A stretch of DNA of 64,000 bases, taken from NCBI RefSeq assembly GCF_963924675.1, contig NC_089220.1, positions 82,029,168-82,093,167 on the forward strand, given 5' to 3'. The notes under the pieces are model-generated. The model did not search any database. It was not told the DNA's origin and worked only from the letters and a program-made list of their open reading frames with translations. This stretch comes from Phocoena phocoena (Eukaryota > Chordata > Mammalia > Artiodactyla > Phocoenidae). The position numbers and the translations under genes were made by a program. The first letter of the stretch is position 1; the number at the start of each line of letters is the position of its first letter. Below are positions 23,833 through 35,519 of this stretch, piece by piece.

Positions 23833-24289
23833 GCTCTTAGTTTTTTAAAAAGATATAAAATGTAGCTCTTAGAACAATAAAGAGATACTAGGTGAACAGC
23901 TCTCTCTACTTGGCTGAAATGCAAAGAGGTACGGATGCTTGAAGATGGAGATGGGTGAAGAGGTTCTTTCAGGCTGATGACATGTATGGACTTGTGGAAT
24001 CTGAGGAGTCGTGGGGATTTGAGGAGATATCGAACAGGTACCTGGGAAAGTCAGCCTAGAGATGAAGATATGTTTGTGGGGCCACCTTCAGAGGAGGTAG
24101 CTGAGGTTACGGAAAGGCAGAGTTGAGGGAGAGAGGGCAGGATGAGAGTGGAAGAAGTAAAAGTCAGGGAAACTTGCCGACTCCCTGTTACTAGTAAGCA
24201 CGTGTGTCTCAGACTGAGCTGTTAAGCCTTTATTCCTCCCCACTGCCAAGCCCTCAGAAGTCGGGTCTATTCTCTAACATCCTTTTTTT
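23833..24289. other. Unassigned, purine-rich sequence
   Basis: GA-rich (for example 24060-24170). No gene or repeat is recognised. Confidence 0.35.
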
Positions 24290-24440
24290 TTATGTCTTTC
24301 TTGACACCTTTTTCTTTCATCTGGACTCACCTTCTCTGTGCACCCCCATCCTTCAAATCCAAGTTCTATGAAACTCTCCCTGACCTCAGCTTTTACTGAT
24401 TTATCTCCCTCTGAATTTCCACTGTTCACTCTTAAACCAG
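24290..24440 (+). repeat. L2 fragment
   Basis: 'cttcaaatccaagttctatgaaactctccctgacctcagc' resembles the L2 'aggccttccctgacc' region. Confidence 0.55.
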
Positions 24441-26189
24441 TGATCTTTGCTTTTCTGATTGCATATCCCTACCAGCAGAGCATTTTTGAGCTACTTCCCG
24501 ATATACGTATTTACTGATTCTTTGAAGTGTATACATACAACTGCTCTTAAACATTATGTAGAAAAGAGGGAAATTTTAAAAGCTGAGATAAAAAGGAAAT
24601 AAACAATATTTAAAAATATCATGCTAATTGTGATGTCTTCATGTTATTATTAGTTTATATCTCAGGGAAAAATACTCACTTAGGGACATGGTTCATTGTT
24701 AATAACAGTGGATGTAAGTCTATGTTTCAAATGCTTTTTCTTTTTTGATAATTTCAAAACTCTGTTGACACCCTGACATACTTGAAAAAATCATCCTTGT
24801 GTTTACCTTATATTGAAGCTGATGAGGAGCTTGTTCCAGGAGAGGTAGAAACGTCAGACCTGCCACTTTCTTGTAGTTAATTCGTACTGAAGTCATTAAT
24901 ATTATTTTCAACCCACGGATAATTTACCAAAACAATTCATGGCATTTGTCCATTTTGTGGGAGCTATATTACCTAGTCTTTGCTAACTAACTGATCAATT
25001 CATTCAAGCAGGGACAGACAAATCCATTTGTCACAATTATGGGAAATAGAGCAGCCACTGTCAACTCTTCCTCCTTGTAAATATTCTTCCCTCAGGACAC
25101 ATGACTATCTGACATACAGTCCAGGTGAAGATTCCTGTGTCTCCTTTTGGGGTATATGCACCCTCTGTTGGAGAACTGTGGTCCCACCCATAGTCCAAAG
25201 CACTTGATTACTTATTGGCTTGAGTTGGTCTGTTTCATATGTGCTTCTCTTTACCTTCTCAAGTTGTCAATAACACTTTAAAAGTCGAGATGACCACGTT
25301 GTTGGTCTCTGCTGATGGAGTGGTAACATATTTTAGCTCTTTCCTCCTCCTTTATTCATGTCACTTTTTCATGAAGTTTGAGTCAAGGGGAAGCTAAGGT
25401 CCAAAGATGAATTGCGTGGCCAGCATTTCCAGTGTGACGTATGCAAACAAACCACAAGAATGGAGTCCAGTTCCTATACCAATATCTATGGTTGTTTCTC
25501 TGTGGATTTCCCAATTTACATCTCTTTTCAAGGAAGGGTACTCTCCCTTAAAGGTCCTGCATAGTTCTCACTTTATAGCTGTTAATTAGAATGTCTATTC
25601 TTGTACTCTGTCAATCTCCCCTCCTCCCTTCTCTCCCTCTACTCCCGGCTCCTTCTGCAGCACAGAATATCTCACCTGATGAAGTGTACAAAAAACAACA
25701 ACAACAACAACAAGAAAACCCCAAACCCACAAAACAACTTGGGACATGACATTTTTTTTAGCTTCCCTCCCTGGGATAGCAATTCAGAAACAGCACTTTC
25801 CGTGCAGTCTATTTGTAAGCAGCATTTCTCGGCCTGCGTCTCAGCATCGGCGCCTCGCTAAGCACTTTCCTGTCCTGTGTGAGATTGAGGCAGACTCCCC
25901 TGAGCCCTTTACCGTGTACAGTAAAGTCACTGATAATGACTGACATGGATGGAAAGACCCCTCACTGTGGTGACATGGGGTCTTGTCCAGGTTCCTTCTA
26001 TTCATAGTGGTGGATAAGTCACTTCATTGGTCTGTAGATTTCAACGTAGATAAAAATCGTACCCACTTCATAAGCTTGTTTTCAGGATTACTGACGATTG
26101 GTACAGTAAACATACTTTGAAAAACATACATCTGTGAACAGTATCCATCTGTCCAAACCCATAAAACGTATTAACACTAAGAGTGAACC
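24441..26189. other. Unassigned, mostly unique sequence
   Basis: About 1.75 kb without an assigned repeat except an (AAC)n microsatellite near 25690-25716. The frames at 25407-25943 (plus) are short and unrecognised. Confidence 0.35.
25688..25718. repeat. (AAC)n microsatellite
   Basis: About six copies of caa/aac, bounded by A-rich sequence. Confidence 0.85.
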
Positions 26190-26400
26190 CTAATGGAAAC
26201 CGTGGTCTTTGGGTGATAATGTTTTGTCACCATAGGTTCATCAGTTATAATGAATGTACCACTCAGGTGGGGGATGCTAATAATGAGGGAGACTATGCTT
26301 GTGTGGGGAAAGGGGGAATGCGGGAATTCCTGTACCTTCCTTTCAATTGTGCTGTGAACCTAAAACTGCTCTAAAAAATAAAGTCTATTGGAAAAAAAGT
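26190..26400 (+). mobile_element. L1M 3' end
   Basis: 'tttgggtgataatgttttgtc', 'tgaatgtaccactcaggtgggggatgctaataatgaggga' and 'gtgaacctaaaactgctctaaaaaataaagtctatt' form the conserved 3' terminus of an old L1M subfamily, followed by a short A-rich tail. Confidence 0.75.
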
Positions 26401-26623
26401 ATGAGGTGTTATACAAATGTAAGATGTCATAACAAATTTCCTCTCTTCTGCAAATATTCTCCATTCTTCTGCTCTTGTAACCCTGGGGAATAGGTCAGTA
26501 CCCAGGGAGAATGAGATGCGTAGGGAAATTATTTCTTTTTAATCAGTGCTTAGAGAGTGGGTTACTGCACAGGAATATCAGTGGTTGCGTAGAGTGGCAT
26601 TTTAGATTGGATTGAGGATGGTA

Positions 26624-26643
26624 GGGGTAGGGGTGGGGATGGG
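26624..26643 (+). other. Canonical G-quadruplex motif
   Basis: Four runs of three or more G (26624-26627, 26630-26633, 26635-26638, 26641-26643) with loops of 1-2 bases fit the G3+N1-7 pattern. The flank has no recognised promoter or gene. Confidence 0.75.
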
Positions 26644-26799
26644 AGCTCCCTAAATTTTTGTTTTCTTATTTATCCTTCATCTATTAGCCCATTCTTTAAC
26701 AGTTTCCATGTGCTCACTTACACAGCATATTGGCATTCAGGCTAAGGAAATGGTATTATACCATACCGTAGATAGCCACTTGATTAATTCTTTATTCAT

Positions 26800-26930
26800 T
26801 AGTTAATTCAGCAGCATGTATTAAATACTAATCTGTGCTAGAAATTATTTAAGGTGCTGGGGAGAAAAATACCCATAAAAATACCCATATATAAGAAATA
26901 TTCTCTGTCCTCCAGAAGCCCTAATTCATG
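26800..26930 (-). repeat. L2 3' end (reverse)
   Basis: 'cagcatgtattaaatactaatctgtgctagaaatt', 'aaggtgctggggag' and 'ctgtcctccagaagccctaat' follow the reversed L2 tail. Confidence 0.65.
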
Positions 26931-27339
26931 ACTTTTGCTGTCCTTCAATACTGAATATGCACACTGAATCATTTTCCCCTAAATAAATGCTGGACTCCTG
27001 CAGAAGTCATCAGGCTGAATGTCTTACTGAGGTCTGCATTGTAGTGTGTGTGATGGAGTTAAATTTATTCAGATACCCCAGGAAATAAACCCTCTTGTAA
27101 ACTGTCTCAGTTCTTACTTCTTCTCCTTTCATGGTGTCCACATCAACCTAGCTAAGAACCTTCCCCAAGAAATCCCCATTGCATCACTAAGTTAGGAAGC
27201 AATCCGCGTGTAGACTAACTTAAAACAAGCAATGTTTTTCTAGATTGGGACTAGCAAGCGGGGTGCGGGTGTTGCTTGAGGGCCTCTGATTTGTGCTTTT
27301 TAGAAGGAAATTATTTGCACCCCATAGAGTTCTATCCTA

Positions 27340-27515
27340 TAAAGTATGGCACTTCTATTTTCAAAGCATTTATTCTAGTCTTGAAATCATCCTATGAGAG
27401 GGGCAGGACAATTATTATTCTTATTTTTACCGTGGAGAAATTGAGGCCAAGTTGAAGTAAATGACTATCCATTGTCTGAGACTCCTAAGTGGTAGAGTTA
27501 AGACTAAAATTCTTC
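27340..27515 (-). repeat. MIR (reverse)
   Basis: 'aattattattcttatttttaccgtggagaaattgaggccaag' and 'ctcctaagtggtagagttaag' correspond to the reversed MIR core. Confidence 0.65.
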
Positions 27516-27565
27516 CATAGAAATTATCCTGTGATAACATTCTGCTTCTCATCATTTGTTGCCTG

Positions 27566-27620
27566 CATTTCATGCTATGTTATTCCATGTCATCTCATGT
27601 CATGGCATGTCATGCTGATT
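27566..27620. repeat. Degenerate CATGT/CATGC pentamer cluster
   Basis: The words catgc, catgt, catct, catgt, catgg, catgt and catgc occur at about 5-10 bp spacing. This is a small imperfect tandem repeat. Confidence 0.7.
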
Positions 27621-27685
27621 AATTTCCTTTCATTTTTAAAATTTACAAGTATTTAGAGAGTACCATTTGGTGCAAGGCAATGTTT

Positions 27686-27900
27686 TTTTTTTTTTTTTTT
27701 TTTTTTTTGCGGTACGCGGGCCTCTCACCGTTGTGGCCTCTCCCCTTGTGGAGCACAGGCTCCGGACGCGCAGGCCCAGTGGCCATGGCCCACGGGCCCA
27801 GCCGCCCCGCGGCATGGGGGATCCTCCTGGACCGGGGCACGAACCCGCGTCCCCTGCATCGGCAGGCGGACTCCCAACCACTGCGCCACCAGGGAAGCCC
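27686..27900 (-). mobile_element. CHR SINE (short, young type)
   Basis: A T tract of about 25 is followed by the conserved body and the head ending 'ccaccagggaagcccaagg'. The target-site duplication caaggcaatgtttt is at 27673-27686 and 27900-27913, the first copy running into the T tract. Confidence 0.95.
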
Positions 27901-27922
27901 AAGGCAATGTTTTAATGGAGAG

Positions 27923-28138
27923 ATGAATGTTGTATGTTCCTTTGGTTCAAAGAACTTGCAACCTATTGTTTATGTTTCTACTGATGCTTCCAAATTTTAC
28001 TTGCATTCAGCAAAGGCACCTACGCCTGATGGCACAGTTGGGGTTATTCACATGTTGGAGAATCCAGGGTACAGCAGCAATTTTAATGGTGAGTATCCAG
28101 GGACACTAGATCCAGGTGGCGTCAGCAAAGCACTGTAG
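27923..28138 (+). other. Open frame of unknown origin next to a SINE
   Basis: After the SINE, one frame stays open from about 27901 to 28138 with ordinary, non-repetitive amino-acid composition (for example 'VVCSFGSKNLQPIVYVSTDASKF'). A donor-like 'atggtgagtatc' lies near 28086. I do not recognise the protein. It could be a remnant of a pseudogene or a chance frame; no start codon context, acceptor or homolog supports a gene. Confidence 0.15.
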
Positions 28139-28289
28139 ATAGCATGACTTACTTATATTTTCTGAGTCTGGTTCTCATCTTTTCTGTCAATTCGCTGATG
28201 TACCCAGTATCCTTCCAAAAATTTATTTTTCTTTTTAAATTAATATGAGTTTCTGTTGAATTTGACCAAGCACCCTGATATATTTCCCC

Positions 28290-28460
28290 CAGTTTATACA
28301 TACATGTGTGTATATGTATATATGTATATGTACATATATAAAACTTCTATTTATATAACATATAAATATACAAAATCTATATAAATTTATATATTATATA
28401 TAAGGTAAAAATATAAATAAATTTTTATATATATTTCATATGTGTGTGTGTGCATGTAGA
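28290..28460. repeat. TA/TG-rich microsatellite region
   Basis: Imperfect tata/tgta repeats ('tgtgtgtatatgtatatatg', 'atatttcatatgtgtgtgtg') are seen throughout. Confidence 0.85.
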
Positions 28461-29190
28461 AAGAAATATTTATGTAAAGAAATTATATTCCAAAGAAAGA
28501 TTCTAGTACAAGATTTAAAGTCTAGCTTTCCATGGTCACTCATACATAGAATGCCCCCCATGTGTCACCATTCCATGCTGCTGCCCCTATAGTCCTCAGC
28601 ACTGTCCTCCTTGCCCTCTGTGCCCACCTGATCTCAGAGCCTCCCATCCTGCACTCAGTGCAGACTCAGTTGCAGAATCAAGGTAGAGAAGGAAGTGCTA
28701 CTGAAGGCAGCAACTGTTATCACACGAGCTTATGCCCTTCTTGAAGCAAAATGTCGCCTATCTAGTTATAAAAACCTAGGCTTTGGGAAGGGATGCATTA
28801 CATCCATTACCAATACATCCGGCTAGCGCATGCCTATCTTGCAAAAGGAGTTCCAGGGCCATTGTGAATGGGAAGAGCTTGTGGTCAATCTGGGAAAAGA
28901 TTTTGACAAGAGACTGTCTTAGAAAACCACAGAATGAAGTAGAAAGGTAGCACTGCTACAGACAAACCAGAGTGCATTGTCCGTAAAAGAAAATAGTCCC
29001 AGATTTGAAGTAACTAAATTCTGGAATTTTCTATGGACCTTAGAGACATCTACTGCCATCTACAGGTCTTGGTAGACACCTTTGGTTTTATGTCCTACAT
29101 GGGGCCTGTTTACACATTCAGAACTTTGGACCAAATTAATAGGCAAAATGGATTTTAACAAGTTTCTACAGAATGATCTTGTTATACTAT
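28461..29190. other. Unassigned sequence
   Basis: No gene or repeat is recognised. A pyrimidine-rich patch (28556-28640) carries short frames only. Confidence 0.35.
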
Positions 29191-29194
29191 CTAT

Positions 29195-29590
29195 AACAAG
29201 GATTCTCACTCATGGCTGCGCATCAGAAACATTGAGGGAGCTTCCTAAAAACTGATGCCCAGACTTAGAAATTCTGATATAATTGGTCTTTTTTCTTTTT
29301 GCTGTTGTTGTTGTTGTTGTTTTTTTTTTTGCGGTATGCGGGCCTCTCACTGTTGTGGCCTCTCCCGCTGCGGAGCACAGGCTCTGGACGCGCAGGCTCA
29401 GCGGCCATGGCTCACGGGCCCAGCCGCTCCGCGGCACGTGGGATCTTCCCGGACCGGGGCACGAACCCGTGTCCCCTGCATCGGCAGGCGGACTCCCAAC
29501 CACTGTGTCACCAGGGAAGCCCGTTGTTGTTGTTTTTAAGATTCCCCAGGGGATTCTAATATGAGGCCAGGTTGGGAGCCATTGATATAT
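29195..29590 (+). mobile_element. MER5A-like hAT element, split by a CHR SINE
   Basis: The left half reads 'aaggattctcactcatggctgcgcatcagaaacattgaggg' and 'tgatgcccagacttagaaattctg'. The right half (29538-29585) reads 'gattccccaggggattctaatatgaggccaggttgggagcca'. Together they follow the MER5A pattern (tggttctcaa ... cagaatcacc ... gagaaccactg). The CHR insertion at about 29321-29522 separates the halves, so the hAT element is older. Confidence 0.75.
29321..29522 (-). mobile_element. CHR SINE inserted in a MER5A-like element
   Basis: The body 'gcggtatgcgggcctctcactg' runs to 'caccagggaagccc'. Both flanks carry gtt repeats (gttgttgttgtt), so the target-site duplication is within a GTT tract and its exact edge is ambiguous. 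Confidence 0.92.
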
Positions 29591-30679
29591 AAGAACAAAA
29601 ACATTAACAAGAAAAACTGTTGATTCAGTCAAAGTTTAAGGCAAGGAAGAGAAAAATGGGATCGCCTAAGGTAGGAATTTGAAACTCAGAACAACACTTA
29701 AAAATAATACCTTTGTAAATCATGACTCTCTTATTACAGGCATGGCAAGAGCCAGTAGCTAAAATCATTGACCTTCTTAATTCTACAGATAAGAAAAGTC
29801 TTTGCTTTCTTGTACTTCCCAAAATGTCCAGCATAGATAGTGCTGTGCTCAGAGAGCTATATAGATAACAGTGATACATTGCACTTTCTCATACTTTGAT
29901 CCCTTTGCTTCCAGCATTCTTTTCTGTTCACTTTAGGAACACACTCAATCTCTTGTTCCTCAACTAGTTTCATCTGGGGGTGGGCAGACAGCTTAGGACA
30001 CATAAATTCAAACCACACGTCTTCAGGAAGCCTGGAATGTCTTTAGATGTGTTGAACTGAAAGCTCCACTTCTTTTGCCTCAAGGATTAGTCGTCCATAA
30101 GGGCAATGCTTGCATGTACATTTAGATAGGTTTTTTTTTCCTTTTTCTACTTCTTTTTTTTTATTGTGGGGGAAAGGATACCAGAGCTCTGCATGAACGC
30201 TTACAGCCCCGTGGTTTGCCTCAATAGGTATGCGCACACATGAACACCTCAAATGTTCATGAATCCCCATCAGAACAGTACTATTTAAAAATTGTAATGC
30301 TCTCCATTGACACCTCCAGCTGAAGAGCAATTTTAAAGCATAATTATAATGTATTGCATAATTTGGAAAAGCTTTTGTTCTCATTGCGATTATCCTCGGA
30401 GAGCTCATTTTTCACCTCCCCCTTCCCACATTGACTGACTTAAGAATATCCGACCCTCAAAGGCTGTTTTGCCTTCATAGAATAAAAACGAAGATTTAAG
30501 ATGAAGTGCATAAAGTGATGGGTAGGAGAGAAATTTTGGTACATGATTCACTGCTTTATTGTGGTGAAGGTAATTTACTGTTCTTAAGAACTTTCTTCCC
30601 AGGATTTCACTAGGGATAAAGGACCCATGGGAAAGAATTGTAGGCATCAAAAGCCCCCTGAAAGAGGGGCTCCTAGTTT
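29591..30679. other. Unassigned, mostly unique sequence
   Basis: No repeat family is recognised. A stretch at 30165-30430 is AT-rich and non-repetitive and is noted separately as a possible conserved element. Two minus-strand frames (30043-30408 and 30405-30737) are unrecognised. Confidence 0.35.
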
Positions 30680-30800
30680 GTTCTTGGCCTTGGGCAAGTC
30701 TCAGGGCCCCTTGAGGCCCCAGTTTGCTCATCTTCAAAATAAGGGAACTAGACCAGATGACCCTTAAAATAAATTCTTAAATACTAGAATTCTATCATTT
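30680..30800 (+). repeat. MIR-like fragment
   Basis: 'tgggcaagtctcagggcccc', 'agtttgctcatcttcaaaataagggaactagacc' and 'ctagaattctatcattt' resemble the MIR-type core with its usual 3' words. Confidence 0.6.
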
Positions 30801-31860
30801 GGGAATACTATATGCGAGGGAGCGAAGAAAAATGATTAGAAATCAAACATCGGATCAACTTTTTGTAGACCTTGAAAATGAAAAATTCTGGTTCCCTTTG
30901 GGATTAATGTTTTAACAGTCAGGACAAAGCATTTCAGAATGGCATTATTTCCAAGTCCCCTGGAAATGCTGATTTTTCTGTAAATGAAAGTGTCAACTTT
31001 TACTATTTGACCACAATCCATAGCCCTTAAAAAGGGAAAAAAGAGTGAAGGCTTCAAAATATACTATCAGTCACGAGGCACCCTATACTGGAACTTGTTT
31101 AGCATGAATGAGATGTAAAGAACACCTGAATTTCCTCTTTTTCTTACTAAGTTCTGAATTTTGAAGGAGTTATTGTTTTCCCCCGGCCATACCTAGCATG
31201 GATCGTTGCACAGGATTTACTTGCTTGCCCCTCTGCTGTTAATCCCCATCCACCACTCCGTCCAATACACTAGTTTAAATGTCGACATCCTTGAAGAGCT
31301 TAACTCAAATTTAAAAGCTGGCCATCCTTTAGTCATTCTTACTCCATACATTCACAATGCTAATGTTATATTACTTTTTATGGGCTTACCTATATCCTTT
31401 ATAATGGTGTCTGTGCTGGTCCTAACTTCTTAACCCCATCAACTAATTGAGGGCAGACATGACGTTATTTCCAATCTTCCATAAAAGCTTATGCAGATGG
31501 AACTCTGCAGTGGAACTGTGCTCACTACAGGCTGCTGATTAAAATAACTAAAGAGACATATTCCCGTGCCCCAAATTACTGTTGACAGTTTTGAACTGTC
31601 AGTGCCAAGTCACAGTTCTGAAAAAAAAAAAAAAAAAAAGAGATTCTTTCCAGCCTGGAAAAGCACTTCTGTTCACCTTGAGAGAGTGTTAATTAACTGC
31701 TGTCTAGTGCGTCTGCAGCATCCTTTGAGAGTTACCACCTTTCTTGGCAATAAACCAAATGGGTTGGCATTAAGCCTTGCAAGGAGTAGATAAAGGCTAG
31801 GTGTACTCCATACATTTTTTTGGATGTGGACTTGGTTCTTGTGTTGTCTGATATAAGGTC
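30801..31860. other. Unassigned sequence
   Basis: It includes an A run (31621-31639). Short frames exist but nothing is recognised. Confidence 0.35.
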
Positions 31861-31876
31861 TGATGATTCTTGGTTT

Positions 31877-32130
31877 CATTTCTTTTTTTAAATAAATTTA
31901 TTTATTTATTTATTTATGGCTGCGTTGGGTCTTCGTTGCCGTGCGCGGGCTTCTCATTGCAGCGGATTTTCTTGTTGTGGAGCACAGGCTCCAGGTGTGC
32001 GGGCTTCAGTAGTTGTGGCGCATGGGTTTAGCTGCTCTGCGGCATGTGGAATCTTCCCAGCCCAGGGCTCGAACCCGTGTCCCCTGCATTGGCAGGCGGA
32101 TTCTAAACCACTGTGCCACCAGGAAAGCCC
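31877..32130 (-). mobile_element. CHR SINE (intermediate length)
   Basis: An 'aaataaatttatttatttattt' tail, 'gctgcgttgggtcttcgttgcc', one 'agtagttgtggcgcatggg' unit, and the head 'ccaccaggaaagccc'. The target-site duplication is imperfect: tgatgattcttggttt (31861-31876) against tgatggttcttggctt (32131-32146), which implies an older insertion. Confidence 0.93.
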
Positions 32131-32146
32131 TGATGGTTCTTGGCTT

Positions 32147-33320
32147 CTGATTGATTTTTTGATCTGGGTGGATGAAAGTGAGGAGCACACATTGGAGATG
32201 TTCTTGAGAGACAAGGAAAAGGACTGTGCAACCTTGACATGGTTCTATCTTCACCATGGTAATATGGCAGGGGGGAAACTGAAGATACTGAACTATTGGA
32301 AGGTTAGGAATCTTCTTCTGGGATGCAGGATAGGCACAACACATTCAAATCAGCTTGGTAAAACTGGCTTTCCAATCTTTTGATTGTTTTATCCATTAGC
32401 TCTTATTCACTTTTTGATGAGGCTTGTCATGAAGAACTGAAAGCACTACAAAGTCTCCAATGCCTTTTAAAAATCATCAAATAAAAATTCAATTCAATTC
32501 AACATCGTCCTAAGTTTTTCAACAGTGGCAACCTATTTGGCTAACAGAAAGCATCCCACTGCCTGACTAGGGCAGGTCATACATTTTATTTATAAACTCA
32601 GGAAGTTGTTCCTCCTCCACTCTCTACATTTAATCTGCTGTTTGTGGGTCAGCCAAGTGATGAAGATTTCCAACTGCTCTGTGGTGACCCCAAATCAGCA
32701 CGCCTTTAACTGTGGCCTTTAACTATTCATGGTAATAGGGGAGCCCCTCGCCACCACTGCTCCACCATGACTGAAAGCAATACCCATGCACTGAATGGAA
32801 TTCTATGGGGCAAATAAATATTGGCTCTATATCCTAATTTAGTTTTTTTTTGGGGGGGAGGGGGAGTGGTGGTAAAAGCAGGGGCTTGCCTCGGGTTTAG
32901 CCAGTGTGACTATCACTACCAACCACATAAAAGGGATGTGGCATCTCCAGCAGAGGGGCTCCTGAAAATCCACGCAGTATTTTTCCAGAGTCCACGACTG
33001 CCTATTCAAGAACATTTTCCAGTAAGTGTTCTGTGGGAGGTGGCCATGGTATAGGCTTACTACTGCCTCGGGAAAGCTGAGCACATCTCCTTTAAGAGTG
33101 ACGAGCTGGTCTTCAGCTCTGATGGAGGAAGAAGAATTCCTAATATGGACTCACAGAGGTGGAAATTGGTATTTATTAGCTTCTAATTTGCTGTCTGTCT
33201 ACCTTAACACTTATCTGAAATACAAACATGACGGAGGAAGAACTGGTCTCTGCAAAAGCTATTTGGCTTTCGCTCTCAAACCCTGAGACAGCATGACAAT
33301 GGGGAGGCCATTTCCCTCTC
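32147..33320. other. Unassigned, mostly unique sequence
   Basis: No repeat or gene is recognised. A short T/G-rich tract lies at 32842-32872. Confidence 0.35.
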
Positions 33321-33850
33321 AGCTGGCCATCTGGTCCTCTGTCTAGGCGGCTGCAAAGGCTTCACTCTGAGGGTGTTAGCTGATCAATGCCTTTGGCTGT
33401 ACGCCCGCTCTGTTCCCACATTGATTGCCCAGATGCCTTAAAAATAATCCTTTCTTTTCACGTGGAGTGCATTTGCAGGTCTGGAGTCTGTAAAGCCAAT
33501 TTTCATTTTTAATCTGGTTTGAGCAGATCTCATTAGTCAGTCAAGGCCTCCTTTTCATGCTTGCCTTGAGACACAAAGGGAAGCCAGTTATGAGCTGTTA
33601 ATTAGCTATTAGGGGACTGGGAAACTTCCAGTGGGTCATTATTCACACTGTCTGAGGCTCATACTTATTTAATTAGAACTATTCCTTTCCCGTCATAAAT
33701 CCCTAGTTAAAATGAATTTAGCTCAAAATTTCAGTTCGGCTTAAAAAGAAACTGGTGGCTATTTCCAATTCTACTGACTTTTTATGGGACAAATGCTTGA
33801 ATAATCGCTGTCCTGCCAAGCATAAAGACTAGAAACTGGCGAGAACTCAC
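33321..33850. promoter_or_regulatory. Possible conserved regulatory element
   Basis: About 500 bp that looks unique and non-decayed, with several homeodomain-type cores ('gttaattagct' near 33598, 'tttaattagaac' near 33668, 'attgattgccc' near 33421) and no stop-free frame of note. Inference from composition only; there is no direct evidence of activity. Confidence 0.2.
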
Positions 33851-34212
33851 ACTTAGTGGATGTACGTGTGTGTATGTAGATGGAGAACACTCATGAGACC
33901 AAGGAAGTGGGCTCCCCTTGGATGCACATCATTCTCCCACACATTTTCTTTAGTCTTTTGAAAACTCTGATGAGAACCCAAGATCTGATCATGGTAGAGG
34001 CGAGCAGTAGTAGAACATCATCCTTACATTCACCTGCTATGTGTCCCCATCTTACTATGTGATCATACATTCTTAAATCCAGGATTAGCTGAGGCCCTGG
34101 GGGAATGGAGTGTGCTGACTGATGAAGTTCCTAGATAGACAAGGGTTCAGCAGAAAGCTTTTTGTTTCTGTTACTGAAGCTTGCGAAAAAAAGTTTCTAT
34201 ATTTTCTTCTCG
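33851..34212. other. Unassigned sequence
   Basis: No gene or repeat is recognised. Confidence 0.35.
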
Positions 34213-34740
34213 TTTCAGTTATCTACGGCTGTACAATAAACCACCACAAAACTTCGTGGCTTAAAATAACAATCTTTACTTATTTTTATTTGTGAGTCAT
34301 GAGTTTGGATAGGGCTCAGCTGAGTGTTTCTTAGCTCTCTACGGAGTCTGCTGGGGTTCATTTGGCTGCATTCAAGAAGGTTTTATCATGTCTGGCACCT
34401 CAGTGCTACTCCACAGGGTCTGTCTGCCTGTCTGTCTCTTTCTCTCTTATGGCTAGCTTGGGCTTCTTCATGGCAAGATGGTCACAGGATAGGTGGATGT
34501 CTTACAGGGTCGCTGGGTTCTAAGGGGGAGTGTTCCAAGTGGCATGATGAAAGTTGCAAGTCTCTTAAGGCCCAGCCTCAGAAGTTATCCAATGTCACTT
34601 TCACTGCATTGTGTTAGTCAGAAGAGGCCATGTGGCCAGCCCAGACTCAAGGGAAGGGAAAACTGACTTCATCTTTCAGCGGCTGCCCAATGACAAAAAA
34701 TTTGTTCCATCTTTAAGGTACCACACAAAACTTGCCACAT
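34213..34740 (-). mobile_element. MLT1-like MaLR LTR (reverse)
   Basis: The 3' end comes first in this orientation: 'tcagttatctacggctgtacaataaaccacc', 'acttcgtggcttaaaataacaatc', then 'ctagcttgggcttcttcatggcaag', 'ttctaagggggagtgttcc', 'cagaagttatccaatgtcactttcactgcattgtgttagtcag'. It is close to full length. Confidence 0.8.
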
Positions 34741-34869
34741 CCAAAACCTGGCTTTTGTTTGTTGATTGAGGGTTGTATGGGGTCTCTCAACCATCATTCA
34801 AAATGTGAAGGATGAGTACACAGTCGTGTGGATGCTGGAGATGTGACAAATCGCAGCATCAGTTAAAGA

Positions 34870-35330
34870 TGCTTTGAGCTGTGAAGAACAAACAACGTAA
34901 ACCAAATTTGTTAACATCATGTAAAAATGATTTGCTTATTAGGCATAAAATCCAGAGGTGGAAGGTTGCCTTCAGGGTTGGTTTATCCAGTACTTTAGTG
35001 GTATCAGTGATTGAAGTCATCTTATTCTCATTTCTCTTCTGTGACATTCCCCATATTGGCTTCATCCTAAGCTCCTCTTCTTATGACTGGGTGGCTGCCA
35101 GTAGTGACTGTGGCTGTTTGCTTCCTTGTTCACATACAGTGGGAAAGAGAGAGACACTATTTCTGTTTTTTTCTTAAGAGCAAAAGAGAAATTTTCAGAA
35201 GACCCCATTAAATTTCTCCTCATATCTTATTGGTCAGACTTGGGCCACATGCTCATTTCTAAGACAATTAGAAATGTTTTAGACAAGAGGTATGGGATTA
35301 CTCTTATACCAATCTGTCCCATCCTGAACC
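34870..35330 (-). repeat. Ancient repeat, family not assigned
   Basis: The words 'gcattaggc'/'aaaatccagaggtggaaggttgccttcagg', 'tgactgggtggctgccag', 'gaaagagagagacactatttc', 'tattggtcagacttgggccacatgc' follow an arrangement that recurs in mammalian repeats. A related start ('gctgcaaggaatgaaaaacccaactcaac') occurs at 58.1 kb. I cannot name the family with confidence. Confidence 0.45.
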
Positions 35331-35519
35331 TGAAGCAGAATTAGTTTCCCTAAGAGATATTGGCTATGTAGAATAAAGAACAGAGTTAGGGCTGTATTAA
35401 GAAGAAGGAAGATGGCAATTGTTGGATAGGCAGCCAAGAATGTTATTGCCTTGCTTCAAAGATAAATCCATGGCATCAATTTATTTTCTTAAGATAGAAA
35501 ATTAAAATTCCTCTTGAGA
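35331..35519. other. Unassigned sequence
   Basis: Short interval directly upstream of the truncated L1. Confidence 0.3.

Noticed and set aside
27566..27620. CATGT cluster as a possible regulatory array or CRISPR-like repeat
   Set aside because: The units are irregular pentamers without spacers; it is a simple degenerate repeat in a mammalian genome.
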